A stretch of 64,000 nt of DNA, from NCBI GenBank assembly GCA_937879965.1, contig CALFMP010000037.1, positions 124,001 through 188,000 of the forward strand, in the 5' to 3' direction. The DNA is from QKMZ01 sp012965515 (GTDB lineage Bacteria > Cyanobacteriota > Vampirovibrionia > Obscuribacterales > Obscuribacteraceae). The translations under genes were made by a program, and so were the position numbers. The notes under the pieces were generated by a model that had not been told where the DNA came from, did not search any database, and worked only from the letters and a program-made list of their open reading frames with translations. Below are positions 42,578 to 52,678 of the stretch, in pieces (the first letter of the stretch is position 1; each line of letters opens with the position of its first letter).

Positions 42578-44305
42578 ATGACCGAAACGAATTCCGCCGG
42601 ACAAGTTCCGGCGCAACGAACAATTGATAAAGCTCCTAAGAGCACAAGGCAATCAATCCGTACAGTTCTTGTGTATGCGCTTTCATTGGCTTGTTGTTGC
42701 GTTGCTCTCACGCAACTTATCTTTCCTGCGCATTTCGAAACCGTCGACGATATCAACTTCACTCTCCTTCTGTCGGGTGTTGGTCTGACGCACTCTCCAA
42801 CGTATCTGACATGGTTTACCAACGTCCTGATTACATATCCGTTGATGTGTTTGTTCAAAGTTTTGCCGGACGTTCCTTGGTATTCAATCTATCTTTTTAG
42901 CGCTCTGATCTTCGGTTTTTCAATAATCGCAATGGTCCTGATGTTGCGATTCAACAGAGCCGTTGGCGCTGTGCTATTCCTCATCTATTACGTCTTGATT
43001 GGAGCCTTCATTGTGAATGGACTTCAATACACAAGTGCAACTGCGCTACTAACGCAAGCAGGTTTCCTTTTGCTCTGTTGCCTCCCACTCACTTCAAGAT
43101 TTTCAGCAAAGGCATTTCCTAAATGGGCAGTGGTTGTAGGAGTAATCGCCACAGTTTTTGCAGCGATGATGCGCTTTGAGCCTTTTATCCTCGTCGCCTT
43201 GTATTGTGCAATAACAGCTATTGCGATTGCTCCTTGGAACGTCCAATTGGTCAAACGCCATTTCAGACCTCTGCTGTATTTTGCTTTAGCGGTAATGTTA
43301 GGCATTGCTCTGAAATTAGCGAACAACTTCTATTACGATACACAGCCAGTTTTCACAGGTGTTCGCGAATTCTTCAAACCATTTAGCGACATTGCCGACT
43401 CGGACAGACTATATCGAAGTGGAGTTAAGTTGAGTGAGAATGACTTCGCCTTGGTAAAGCAGTTCTTCGTAGCAGACAGACAAATTTATACGACTGAAGC
43501 GCTCACACAAGCGGCCAAGCAAGCGGAATTACCATTTACGAGTAATAAACTTCAGTGGACTCTTCGTGCTGCGATCTTGCCTCTCTTTCTTTTATGCCTA
43601 GTCATGTTGCCGCTACTAGATGTTCGAATAATGAGCAAACCAAGATTGCTTGTTTGGTTTGCAGGAGTTTCGTCGCTGATCTTCTACCTCTCCTTTTGGA
43701 TGAAACTCCCCACCCGACTGCACCTTGCCTTGATGACATGCGCCATAACAACACTCCTTGTCTTTATGGACAGGCAAAAATTGAAAAACATTATTGAGAG
43801 ATTTCAACACGCGGAGAAATCCAAAAGGGCGGTTGCAACTCTTGCATTGTGCGCGGTCTCAGGCTGGTATACATATTCAACGATCAGCGAATTGCATTTG
43901 GACCTAGGATATTACAACGACAAAGAGAAGAGAATCAGACAGGCGATTCAAAGGCTCAATCCACAGCCAGGACATTTGTACATCGTACTGGGAACCTCCG
44001 CTCCGTATCAATACATGCGCCCGTTCCAAAACCTGCGCAAATACTTCGCCAACTTTGACATCTACAGAACCGGACTGTGGGGGATACTCCCAGTCGGCTA
44101 CGACATGCTGGAAAGCCATGGGATCACCAATCTTCTGGATGCCTGCAAATCGCAAAACGTTTACTTCGTGAGCGACCAAAAGAGCAATCAACTTTTCGCG
44201 GAATTTTGTGCAGAGCACTACAAACACAGACCAATATTTGTTTGCGTGTTCGCGGATCCTGGTGCGGACTTCGAAGTCTACAGAATGAAGTTCAAACCTA
44301 TGTGA
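42578..44305 (+). CDS. GT-C-like multi-pass membrane protein
   Basis: 575 residues from the Met at 42578; the frame reaches further upstream to 42476 but that part is Ser/Pro-rich and has no strong start signal. About ten membrane segments. After the first is FETVDDINFTLLLSGVG, a DD pair in the outer loop as in GT-C enzymes. A soluble C-terminal domain has GHLYIVLGTSAPYQYMRPFQ. It resembles no named family that I can place and probably acts in surface glycan or lipid-linked sugar transfer. It is convergent with the acyltransferase gene, two bases apart. Confidence 0.7.
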   Translation: MTETNSAGQVPAQRTIDKAPKSTRQSIRTVLVYALSLACCCVALTQLIFPAHFETVDDINFTLLLSGVGLTHSPTYLTWFTNVLITYPLMCLFKVLPDVPWYSIYLFSALIFGFSIIAMVLMLRFNRAVGAVLFLIYYVLIGAFIVNGLQYTSATALLTQAGFLLLCCLPLTSRFSAKAFPKWAVVVGVIATVFAAMMRFEPFILVALYCAITAIAIAPWNVQLVKRHFRPLLYFALAVMLGIALKLANNFYYDTQPVFTGVREFFKPFSDIADSDRLYRSGVKLSENDFALVKQFFVADRQIYTTEALTQAAKQAELPFTSNKLQWTLRAAILPLFLLCLVMLPLLDVRIMSKPRLLVWFAGVSSLIFYLSFWMKLPTRLHLALMTCAITTLLVFMDRQKLKNIIERFQHAEKSKRAVATLALCAVSGWYTYSTISELHLDLGYYNDKEKRIRQAIQRLNPQPGHLYIVLGTSAPYQYMRPFQNLRKYFANFDIYRTGLWGILPVGYDMLESHGITNLLDACKSQNVYFVSDQKSNQLFAEFCAEHYKHRPIFVCVFADPGADFEVYRMKFKPM

Positions 44306-44307
44306 TG

Positions 44308-45453
44308 CTACACGCGGCTTGGAATGAGCTTATTGCGCAGATTATTAATGGGTGATTCAAACAAGAACCATGATGCCGAAGCCAACAGCGCAGTACTGAC
44401 GAAACCGATGGCAATCTTCTCGGGCAGCGGAAAATCAATCAAAAGATACAAAATCGGCAGATGGAATAAGTACATTGCGTAACTGATTTGGCCCAGATGC
44501 ACTAACAATTTGTTGGAAAGTGATTTGCATATCAACTCATTTCGAGTGCGCCAGAGTGAATAGAAGAACAAGGCTAATGCCGCCGAGTCTACAAAGATCA
44601 GTGTGTGTGGCAATGTCTTGTCGACAGATTGAACTGCTATCAAAACCAGGTTGAGCAGAAGCGCAAAGACGAACAACTTCGTTTCATCCCGTTGCTTCAA
44701 CTTCATATCGAAGTATCCGGCAATAGCACCGAACAACAAACACTGCCCGGAAGAAGGAAGCAGAAGTTTCCATTTATGCCCCGGAAACACGGTGGCGCAT
44801 ATGGTGTGCACAACAAAGGATAGAGCCAAGAGTACTAGAACAAGATTCAGTCTATGTTTCTTCGGAGTAAAGAGAAAAGCAATAGGAAACAGTAAATAAA
44901 ACTGCTCCTCAACAGCAAGACTCCACAAATGACAAGCCGGCCCCTGCATCTGATTGATCAAGAACAAATAGACGTTCGAAACGTATGTGACAAATGGGAG
45001 TGGCTCCGGCAGCCAGCCAAAGGTGAGCAAAACGGCAAGAGTCAAATAGTAAATTGGAAATATTCGCAGCGTCCTGCGCAGCCAAAAGTCTCGCACGTCG
45101 CTCCACGTCTTGCCCGTATCACTGCCAACCAAAATTCTAGTGATCAAGAAACCGCTCAAAACAAGATAAGCATAGAATCCAAAGCTGCTTGCGGAATTGA
45201 CGAAACCGCTGCCCCAATAGTTGCTGATGTGAGAAGTTGTTACGTGACCGACATACACAGATAAGAACATCACCGCACGCATGCTGTCGAAGTGGAGGCG
45301 GCGGGCAGATGGTTTAGAAGGAGAGGTTGATGATGATACCAGCGACGCCGTCTGGGCAGGTACCGATACTTGGGCGAGCGTACCTTCGCCACGATGAGTT
45401 TGTTCATCAAGCAGTTCAGAACTCTTCGACTCTATGACTCGTCCGGAAACCAT
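44308..45453 (-). CDS. Acyltransferase 3 family membrane protein (OafA/YrhL-like)
   Basis: 381 residues from the ATG at 45453; a TTG eight codons earlier is also possible. A 45-residue Ser/Thr-rich N-terminus is followed by the family start RLHFDSMRAVMFLSVYVGHV, where the catalytic-type His sits. About ten membrane segments follow, with FWLRRTLRIFPIYYLTLAV and HLWSLAVEEQFYLLFP, both conserved in acyltransferase 3. These enzymes O-acetylate surface sugars using acyl donors from inside. It lies in the glycan region and may modify the product of the neighbours. Confidence 0.9.
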   Translation of the reverse strand: MVSGRVIESKSSELLDEQTHRGEGTLAQVSVPAQTASLVSSSTSPSKPSARRLHFDSMRAVMFLSVYVGHVTTSHISNYWGSGFVNSASSFGFYAYLVLSGFLITRILVGSDTGKTWSDVRDFWLRRTLRIFPIYYLTLAVLLTFGWLPEPLPFVTYVSNVYLFLINQMQGPACHLWSLAVEEQFYLLFPIAFLFTPKKHRLNLVLVLLALSFVVHTICATVFPGHKWKLLLPSSGQCLLFGAIAGYFDMKLKQRDETKLFVFALLLNLVLIAVQSVDKTLPHTLIFVDSAALALFFYSLWRTRNELICKSLSNKLLVHLGQISYAMYLFHLPILYLLIDFPLPEKIAIGFVSTALLASASWFLFESPINNLRNKLIPSRV

Positions 45454-45727
45454 CGTGTCGGCGCCAACCTCAATCAATCACTTTGACGCGCCGGCTTAGA
45501 CAAAACTCATCCAGCCCGCCAGCACGCCCGGCATCTCTCACGGATAGGGGATCATAGCACTTGTCGGGAGGAAGGCGGCACAGACAAAATCTCAGGAAAA
45601 GCCCATCCGCTGAACTTATTCTCACCGTCCCATGAGCAAAACGGCAGAGCGGTATCATTGTCGAGATTCTTATCTTGTGCTCATCTCCGAAACTTTTGGA
45701 CTTGCCGCCATCTACGGCGAGGAATCT

Positions 45728-47239
45728 ATGCAGAGCGACAATCCAACAATCGAGGCGGCAACAGCTACAAAGATCCAAAAGCCTCATCCGCTGCTGACGT
45801 TTGCCGTTTTCTCAGCAATTTTGCTTGTCACATACTTTCCATGTTTCCTGCACAACTACGGGATACTAGATGACTACTATCTACTCTTTCTCACACTTAC
45901 GAAAGGCGCATGGTGTCCTGAAATCGTAGGCAGCATGATGTCGCAAGGGCGTCCGCTGAACTTGCCTTTTATTGCTTTAGCTTTTTCATCGCTCCACAGC
46001 ATCAACGACTTAGTCTATCTACGCGTGATTGCAACACTCGGCACGGCGCTGTTAGCAACGCTTTTCTTTCGCCACGCGATGCATGTTGGTTGGAACCGCT
46101 CACAATCTTTTGCATTATCTTTGCTTGTGTTTTCTCAGTTACCGTTTCAAGTCCTCTCTGGATGGAGCCTGGTCGGATTTCTCGGCGCCATCCGAATTCC
46201 GCTGGCGTATGTTTCCTTCTTTCTAGCGAAATACGCAGCGGAAAAACCGCTAAAATCACCAGCGTTTGCCGGACTTTATCTGGCAACGGTGCTGGCACTG
46301 AGCGCCGCTATGGCCATGCATCAAACCACAGCGATGTTCTTTTGGATTGGCATGGCGCAAGACGCGCTTTCGCCTAAGCAGTGGGAGGTTTCCCGGCGCC
46401 TGCTTGCTGTCGCATTCTCCGCATTCGGAATTGCTTGCGGTATTGAATACATGATCTGCATGTGGGGGAAAAAAGATTACGCCGCCTACTTACTATCAGA
46501 CCGTGACCATCTCTCCTTTGACATTTTGGAAAAGCTCCAATGGTTTCTTGCAGAACCGCTTACAAACAGTCTTAACTTTAACAATCTCGCTGCAAGCCCG
46601 TACATCGCGATAGCAATTGCAACTACTATTGTGGTTGGTCTGTGGTTCTTCATCAAAAATCTCGAACCCAAAGAATGGCTTAAACAGAGGGTTCTTTTAC
46701 TCATCGCCCTGCCCGTCCTATGCTACACGCCCAATTTGATCGTTGCAGAATCTTGGGCGAGTTATCGCACTCTCTATGCTCTTTCAGCACTGATGATGCT
46801 CTACTTCTTTTGCGCAATACAAGGGATTTCAGAGAAACTCTCAGTGAGCAAAACTATTGTGACAGGTGCATTATTAGCTTCTGCGCTGGTCTCTTTATTC
46901 TCCGCAAATCAAACTGTTTCAGCCTACATCGCCGAGCCCCAAAGTAAAGAACTAGCGCTTTTGCGTTATCGGCTCAGTGACAATCCGTCATCGCCTCTGC
47001 TCAATCATTTGAACGAACAATTGACTCCACCTCAGGACAAGAATCCTTTCGACATTTGGAAGTACGACCGCAAAATGCTCGCTCCCAATTGGTATGAATC
47101 ACTGGCGCCAGATGCCTACTACGACGAGTTTGGACGTCCATCATCAGCGCGTCCATTTGTGGCGAAAGCAATGGTCGGGCTCCTACGGCGAGAAGCCACA
47201 GGCGCAAACGAACTCGAGACAAAACACAACGCCAGATGA
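45728..47239 (+). CDS. GT-C-like multi-pass membrane protein
   Basis: 503 residues from the ATG at 45728, which has GAGGA five bases upstream; the longer frame from 45632 lacks such a site. Ten or so membrane segments are seen. The first outer loop has YGILDDYYLLFLTLTKG, with the DD pair common to the other two membrane proteins of this region. A soluble segment closes the protein (about residue 430 to the end). Role presumably in glycan assembly, by position and topology only. Confidence 0.7.
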   Translation: MQSDNPTIEAATATKIQKPHPLLTFAVFSAILLVTYFPCFLHNYGILDDYYLLFLTLTKGAWCPEIVGSMMSQGRPLNLPFIALAFSSLHSINDLVYLRVIATLGTALLATLFFRHAMHVGWNRSQSFALSLLVFSQLPFQVLSGWSLVGFLGAIRIPLAYVSFFLAKYAAEKPLKSPAFAGLYLATVLALSAAMAMHQTTAMFFWIGMAQDALSPKQWEVSRRLLAVAFSAFGIACGIEYMICMWGKKDYAAYLLSDRDHLSFDILEKLQWFLAEPLTNSLNFNNLAASPYIAIAIATTIVVGLWFFIKNLEPKEWLKQRVLLLIALPVLCYTPNLIVAESWASYRTLYALSALMMLYFFCAIQGISEKLSVSKTIVTGALLASALVSLFSANQTVSAYIAEPQSKELALLRYRLSDNPSSPLLNHLNEQLTPPQDKNPFDIWKYDRKMLAPNWYESLAPDAYYDEFGRPSSARPFVAKAMVGLLRREATGANELETKHNAR

Positions 47240-47380
47240 GACGCGATTCAGCAACCCCATTTTTGACGTAAAAAGGGCAGCGACTTCATCCCGATCAGCC
47301 TTTGGGGGTGTAAGATTGAGGATTGTCATGTTGGTCACTTGCTCCTACCGATTTTCACGGAGCTAGATTATCGAGCGCTA

Positions 47381-48403
47381 ATGGCAACAACATTGCTCCA
47401 CACACCTATCGAAACGAATTCCCAAAACGCCGATCAGAAATTTGCTGATCCTAGCGTTATAGATGTGCGCAGTTTCCGATACAGCGTGGTGATACCAGTC
47501 TTCAATGGTGCCGACAAAATAGAAGAGCTTTTCCAGCGCATTGCAGACACTTTTGAGAAGAGACAATGCCGCTATGAGATAGTCATCGTTAACGACGGCA
47601 GCACAGACAATACGTGGGCAGTCATCAATGAAGCGATAGCCAAGAATCCAAATATTGTCGCAATTGATCTAACTCGCAACTTTGGTCAGCATCCCGCCGT
47701 ACTCTGCGGGCTTGCAAATAGTTCGGGTGATTATATGCTGACCATCGATGCCGATTTACAAAACCCGCCGGAAGAACTGTTCAAATTGATAGAACCTGCG
47801 GTTGCGAAAGACCTTGAATTGATTTTTGCAAAGTTCGTTAAAAAGCAACATGCTTTCTACAGAAACATCGGCAGCAAAATAATCAGCCGTCTCAACGAAA
47901 TCATTTTCGATAAGCCAAAAGATCTCAACATCTCAAACGTAAGAATAATGAGCAAGGATTTGGTGGCACGAATGTGCCGGTACAAAACAGCGTTTCCATA
48001 CATCAATGGGCTTGCATTAGTTTGCTCAGATCCAGCAAAACGTGCAAATGTCGTTGTTGAACATCATAAGCGTATGGGCAGCGAATCTACATATACAGCA
48101 CAGCGAATAGCAAAACTCGTAGGCACCATAATTTGCAATTATTCGAAACTACCCAAGCTACTTGCAAATATTGGCTACGGCACAGCATGGTTTAGTCTAG
48201 TTCTCGGAGTTGCTTTTACAGCTAAGCACTATTTCCTAAGCTCTTCCTTGCCGGAATTCACACCAGTCTTGGCGATCATGGCATTCTCCAATGCAAGCCT
48301 GGCAGTCATTATTGGCGCACTCGGGCAATACGTTGAAAGGTTGCTCGAAACAATGTCAATGAATTCCAGTTACGCAATCGGAAGCATCGTCAAAGGTGAG
48401 TAG
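47381..48403 (+). CDS. Family 2 glycosyltransferase (DPM1/ArnC-like)
   Basis: 340 residues from the Met at 47381; 14 codons further upstream are possible. GT2 motifs: YSVVIPVFNGADKIEELFQR, YEIVIVNDGSTDNTW (nucleotide-binding Asp) and LTIDADLQNPPEELFK (DxD-like). Two C-terminal membrane segments (FSLVLGVAFTAKHYF and AVIIGALGQYVERLLE) anchor it, as in dolichyl- or undecaprenyl-phosphate sugar synthases. It would load a sugar onto a lipid carrier for the GT-C proteins to use. The sulfotransferase gene overlaps its end by eight bases. Confidence 0.9.
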   Translation: MATTLLHTPIETNSQNADQKFADPSVIDVRSFRYSVVIPVFNGADKIEELFQRIADTFEKRQCRYEIVIVNDGSTDNTWAVINEAIAKNPNIVAIDLTRNFGQHPAVLCGLANSSGDYMLTIDADLQNPPEELFKLIEPAVAKDLELIFAKFVKKQHAFYRNIGSKIISRLNEIIFDKPKDLNISNVRIMSKDLVARMCRYKTAFPYINGLALVCSDPAKRANVVVEHHKRMGSESTYTAQRIAKLVGTIICNYSKLPKLLANIGYGTAWFSLVLGVAFTAKHYFLSSSLPEFTPVLAIMAFSNASLAVIIGALGQYVERLLETMSMNSSYAIGSIVKGE

Positions 48404-49172
48404 ACATTTTTTCATTGCCGGCGCACAGAGATCAGGTAGCACCTATCTTCATGCCATCCTGACGGAACATCCGGAAGTAGAACTAAATCAGCCGTGGTGG
48501 CCGGAACCCAAATTCTTTCTCAAACCAGACGCACCCTCTCGAATAGACGAGTATCTCAAGACATACTTTTCTCGCGATGATGTGACGCTGCGCGGGGAAA
48601 AATCGGTGTGTTACATGGAACATAGTGAGGTGATTGAGAGAATAGCGCGATCATTCCCAGATGCACGAATCATTTTCATTTTGCGTGATCCAGTGGACAG
48701 AGCCATCTCAAACTACTGGTACAGCGTCGGCAACAAATTGGAAGATGCCACTATAGAACAGGCTCTCACGGACGAGTCATTTTCAGAGCGCCCGTACGAC
48801 AAAGAGAAGATAGTCGGCTGTGCGCCTTATTATTATCTGAGGCGCGGCAAGTACGCCGGATATCTAGACAATTATCTGAAACATTTCGATCGCGATCAAA
48901 TCAAAATCTTGATCTCAGAAGATTTTTTCAACAATCAAGAACAGATCAGTGACTTGTTCGAGTTTCTCGACATCAGCCCTAATTTCTCGCCACCATCAAT
49001 GGCAAACAAAGTCAATTCATATTTACCGAGCGAACATGACACGAGCGGAAGCGAAGTAGAGAAATTCCTTGCTCAGTTCTATGCAGAGTCAGTGGCAGAT
49101 CTCTCTATGCGCTTTTGCGTCAACACAAGCCACTGGAAATCTTCCAAACTTTCACGCAGCACCGCGACCTAG
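48396..49172 (+). CDS. Sulfotransferase domain protein
   Basis: 258 residues from a GTG that overlaps the GT2 gene. The PAPS-binding loop FIAGAQRSGSTYLHAI is at residues 6-21 (5'-phosphosulfate motif), and the 3'-phosphate motif IIFILRDPVDRAISNYW is at about 89-105. The length suits a bacterial sulfotransferase. It would move a sulfo group from PAPS to a sugar, lipid or protein, here probably a surface glycan because of the neighbours. Such enzymes occur in organisms with sulfated exopolysaccharide. The MFS gene starts three bases later. Confidence 0.9.
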   Translation: MSRHFFIAGAQRSGSTYLHAILTEHPEVELNQPWWPEPKFFLKPDAPSRIDEYLKTYFSRDDVTLRGEKSVCYMEHSEVIERIARSFPDARIIFILRDPVDRAISNYWYSVGNKLEDATIEQALTDESFSERPYDKEKIVGCAPYYYLRRGKYAGYLDNYLKHFDRDQIKILISEDFFNNQEQISDLFEFLDISPNFSPPSMANKVNSYLPSEHDTSGSEVEKFLAQFYAESVADLSMRFCVNTSHWKSSKLSRSTAT

Positions 49173-49175
49173 TAT

Positions 49176-50792
49176 ATGACTGATTCAGCTTCCATAACCG
49201 CAAGCGAGAAGACACCGACAAAATCCGTTTGGGCCCCGTTAAAACATCCCGCATTTCGCATCCTAATGATCGGCAATGTGGCAATTCTGTTGGGTGGCTG
49301 GATGCAAGACATTGCGGTTGCGTGGCTAATGACGACACTGGCACCGGAACCGATAATGGTGGCACTGCTCCAAACTGCAATTTACCTTCCATTTGTTCTT
49401 CTTTCTCTGCCTGCCGGTGCCATTGCAGACATTTTCAACAGAAGAACAGTGTTGCTATGTGCTCAAGTTTGGGTTTTTATAGGAGTCATTATTCTAGGGC
49501 TGCTCACTATAAATGGTGCAATGACCTCATGGCTGCTGTTGCTTCTTCTATTTCTAGTCGGCTTGGGTTGGGCAATGTATTCCCCGGCATGGAATGCTCT
49601 GGCACCAGAATTGGTACCAAAGGAAGAATTGGAAAATGCCATTGCGCTTAACGCTGCGAGCTTCAATTTTTGCCGTGGAATTGGAGCAGCACTGGGAGGG
49701 GTTGTTGTAAGCGGCTCGGGTCCAGGTACGGCAATTTTGATCAACGCAGCAACTATGCTCGCGATGCTCTCGGCCCTCATCTGGTGGAAACCAGCACCTA
49801 AAGAAAGTTACCTTCCTGCAGAGCGCGTAGTCGGTGCGATGAAAGCAGGCATGCGGTATGTTCGCCATTCAGAGGCATTGCGTGCAGTCATAATCAAGAC
49901 AGTCGTGTTCGTTGCCTGTGCCAGTGCGCTGTGGTCCTTCTTGCCTTTGATGGCAAAACAACAATACGGACTCAATGCCGCACAATACGGTATCGTTCTC
50001 AGCCTATTTGGTGTCGGCAACCTACTTGGCGCAACACTGATTCCCATTGTAAGAAAGCACCTGTCGATGGACTTGCTATTTATGGTCAGCGCTCTAGTGT
50101 TTGCAGCCGCCATGGGTGCCTTGCCTTTCATTCACAACTTCATTATGGCGTGCGTAATAATGTTTTTCGCAGGTCTGGTTTGGATCATGGTCAACGCGGC
50201 GCTCAACGCCGGTGTTCTAACATCTGTGCCCGCCTGGGTACGTGCTCGTGCGATTGCAGTCTTCTTGTTCACCTTTCAAGGCTGCCTTGCTGGTGGGAGT
50301 TTAGTCTGGGGAACATTTGCTTCTTACACCAGCATGCCGATTGCACTATTAACGGCTGCAGCACTATTAGCGGTCGGTACTTTCTGCTCGGCACCATTCA
50401 AGGTTGTTTCTTCTGAAAACAGTGACCTACGTACGCCGCGCGCGCCGGAGCCCAACATTATCAAAGACCCACATCCCGATCATGGACCTGTCCTTGTCAC
50501 GGTTGAGTATTTGATAGATCCGGAACGCATGTCGGAATTTCGCCAGACGATGGCCTCGTTAGAAATTTTGCGTCGACGCAATGGTGCTTATCAGTGGTAT
50601 TTGTTTGGCGACCTTGCAAAAGCCGGACGATATGTAGAAACATTCTTCGTCGAGAACTGGGGTGAGTACCTGCGCCACATGCAACGCGGAACCGTGGACG
50701 ACAACAATGCCGAGAAGAAAGCAAATGAATTTCACCTCGGCGATGGTCCGCCACCAATCGCTCATATGCTGGCGGAAAAGCGGAAGAGCTAA
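49176..50792 (+). CDS. MFS transporter (enterobactin-exporter-like) with C-terminal cytoplasmic domain
   Basis: 538 residues. Twelve-helix MFS part (about 20-410): FRILMIGNVAILLGGWMQDI, LSLPAGAIADIFNRRTVLLC (the A-type loop), and AWNALAPELVPKEELENAIA and RGIGAALGGVVV, typical of the MFS_3/EntS group. The last 120 residues form a soluble domain, VLVTVEYLIDPERMSEFRQT and ETFFVENWGEYLRHMQRGTV, which resembles the antibiotic-biosynthesis-monooxygenase-like domain seen at the end of many MFS_3 proteins. It is the last gene of the operon starting at 47381. Substrate unknown; export is likely. Confidence 0.9.
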   Translation: MTDSASITASEKTPTKSVWAPLKHPAFRILMIGNVAILLGGWMQDIAVAWLMTTLAPEPIMVALLQTAIYLPFVLLSLPAGAIADIFNRRTVLLCAQVWVFIGVIILGLLTINGAMTSWLLLLLLFLVGLGWAMYSPAWNALAPELVPKEELENAIALNAASFNFCRGIGAALGGVVVSGSGPGTAILINAATMLAMLSALIWWKPAPKESYLPAERVVGAMKAGMRYVRHSEALRAVIIKTVVFVACASALWSFLPLMAKQQYGLNAAQYGIVLSLFGVGNLLGATLIPIVRKHLSMDLLFMVSALVFAAAMGALPFIHNFIMACVIMFFAGLVWIMVNAALNAGVLTSVPAWVRARAIAVFLFTFQGCLAGGSLVWGTFASYTSMPIALLTAAALLAVGTFCSAPFKVVSSENSDLRTPRAPEPNIIKDPHPDHGPVLVTVEYLIDPERMSEFRQTMASLEILRRRNGAYQWYLFGDLAKAGRYVETFFVENWGEYLRHMQRGTVDDNNAEKKANEFHLGDGPPPIAHMLAEKRKS

Positions 50793-50827
50793 TAGCGGGA
50801 TAATAGAATCGAGCCAGCAGTAATGCG

Positions 50828-52507
50828 CTATTCGGTGGGCAACTGTATTGCCGGGCTTCGCGCAGCTGGTGGTAATTCCTTCTGCTTCCAGGGTGGGGCG
50901 CCGTCCAGACCAGAATGAGCGCGCAACCAGTTGGTCACGCCTTCAAGCATCATGGGAAAGAATTGCTCGTTCTCAAAAATCAAATGTTCCTTGAATCCCA
51001 TGACAATAAGAGTCTTGTCCTTCGACTTAATCGCATCATAGAGCTCGATCGTACTCGCGGGTTTTACCAAAGGATCTGCACCACCTTGTACAATCAACAC
51101 GGGTTTATCGAGTTTTTGAACCTTTTCCTTTGTGCTCTTCATAAATGCGTCAAACTTGATCAGCTCATCAGTACCCAGCTTGAAGCGAGCTTCTCTATCT
51201 TGCTTCCACTCATCGACAAGTCTCTCATCGTTGCTGACTTTCTCGATAACATCTTTGGTGATGTCGTAATCGTTCTTCGAACCTACGATTACTTTCCAAG
51301 CAACTTTCATTTTTGTCTTGGTACCGTTGTACCTATCGGCTGCAGGCACTGACGAAATGACACCAATCGCATCCTTGCAGCTGACGGCAGATTGCAGAGC
51401 AATGGCACCACCCATCGATTCTCCAAGCAAAAATATTGGAACGTCAGGGTAAGTCTTCTTCAACATCGCAGCAATGTGCGAGATATCTGATTCACTCAAT
51501 TCAAAATTGACTTTAGGACGATCGAGCTTGCACCACGAGCCAAATCCTCGAACATCCAATGCAAACACAGTCACTCCGCGAGCGGACATCGCCTTGCCAA
51601 AGGCTTCGTAAGCTGACTTATGTAGACCCATACCGTGAATACATAGAAGGATCGCCCACGGCTTCGCACCGCCTGCTGGCTCCCAAGAAATAGCTGGTGC
51701 CGACTCGGGCTCTACTTCCAACGCATCCCACAAATCGAGAGATACTTGTGAAACATTGTGGTCCTGTTTGTGAAGTCCGGCATTCTTAACGAGCGGTCTG
51801 AAAATTTCAGAGGAGATATCAAAGTATCTGTCAGCCTCGGCCTTTCTTCCGAGCTGCTCATACGCATCACGCAAACTAACGGCTGTCCATCCTACTGAGA
51901 GGTCGTTCGTTTCCTTTTGATAATCAAAGAGCGCCTTAAAAGTATCAATTGCCTTGCCGTAGTTCTTCTCGCGCATGTAAGCATCTCCCAATCCGCGAAG
52001 AACTTTCTTCTTGAGGGGTGAGTGGGGATCCAGCGTATAAAGCAATTTAGCCGCAGCCTCGTAATGCTTAATTGCAGTAGAAACTCGTCCTTCAATAATC
52101 TCGCAATCACCAAGATGCTTGTGCAAACCAACCAATCTGCTCTTGTGATTAGGTGCTGTATCGGAAAGCAGTTTGATAGCTTGATTCAAATGCATTGCGG
52201 CAGACTTAAAATCTTCCTCTGCAAATTCACATGCCGCCAACTTGGACGCGGCTTCAGAAGCAGCGTTCTCATCCGACTTGGTTAGTTTATCTAACTTCTC
52301 TTTCAGCGCCTTCTTCGCTCCCGCGATAGCGGGTTTGTACACTGCGTCAAACGCCACCGGGGGCTTGTCAGAGGCAGAAGGCATATCCGGCGACGCGTTT
52401 GCAAGCTCGCCTTCAGCGAATGCCGGCAGTCCTTGCATCGCGAATAGAGCTGACGCCACAGCCACAGAGAGTTTTCTCTTCCCCCACCCGCTAGCTGAAA
52501 AAGACAT
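50828..52507 (-). CDS. Secreted alpha/beta hydrolase with N-terminal TPR repeats
   Basis: 559 residues from the ATG at 52507, with GGGAG eight bases upstream; the frame extends 11 residues further. Signal peptide near residues 10-30 (VAVASALFAMQGLPAFA). TPR-like helices span about 50-230 (SAAMHLNQAIKLLSDTAPNH, TAIKHYEAAAKLLYTLDPHS, KAIDTFKALFDYQKETNDLS). The hydrolase domain follows: ILLCIHGMGLHKSAYEAFGK, nucleophile elbow GESMGGAIAL, acid PVLIVQGGADPLVKP and the final His in KEHLIFE. It resembles monoacylglycerol-lipase-type Hydrolase_4 proteins. It should cleave an ester outside the cytoplasm. Confidence 0.9.
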   Translation of the reverse strand: MSFSASGWGKRKLSVAVASALFAMQGLPAFAEGELANASPDMPSASDKPPVAFDAVYKPAIAGAKKALKEKLDKLTKSDENAASEAASKLAACEFAEEDFKSAAMHLNQAIKLLSDTAPNHKSRLVGLHKHLGDCEIIEGRVSTAIKHYEAAAKLLYTLDPHSPLKKKVLRGLGDAYMREKNYGKAIDTFKALFDYQKETNDLSVGWTAVSLRDAYEQLGRKAEADRYFDISSEIFRPLVKNAGLHKQDHNVSQVSLDLWDALEVEPESAPAISWEPAGGAKPWAILLCIHGMGLHKSAYEAFGKAMSARGVTVFALDVRGFGSWCKLDRPKVNFELSESDISHIAAMLKKTYPDVPIFLLGESMGGAIALQSAVSCKDAIGVISSVPAADRYNGTKTKMKVAWKVIVGSKNDYDITKDVIEKVSNDERLVDEWKQDREARFKLGTDELIKFDAFMKSTKEKVQKLDKPVLIVQGGADPLVKPASTIELYDAIKSKDKTLIVMGFKEHLIFENEQFFPMMLEGVTNWLRAHSGLDGAPPWKQKELPPAARSPAIQLPTE

Positions 52508-52678
52508 GAGCATCGCTCCCGCAAACATTTCTACCTGCAAAACCCGGTCACTTGCCGCAAACAGACAAGTCGCTAAGAGTTTACCAAAACGATGTTGTCA
52601 AATAGTCATTAAAGCCTGTTAGCATATTAAGGATGCTCTCACCTACAGCCATCTGCTGAGCGACAACCGGATCCACGA

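Noticed and set aside
42442..42858. 138-codon minus-strand frame
   Set aside because: It lies opposite the start of the membrane protein at 42578 and has no start signals or family resemblance.
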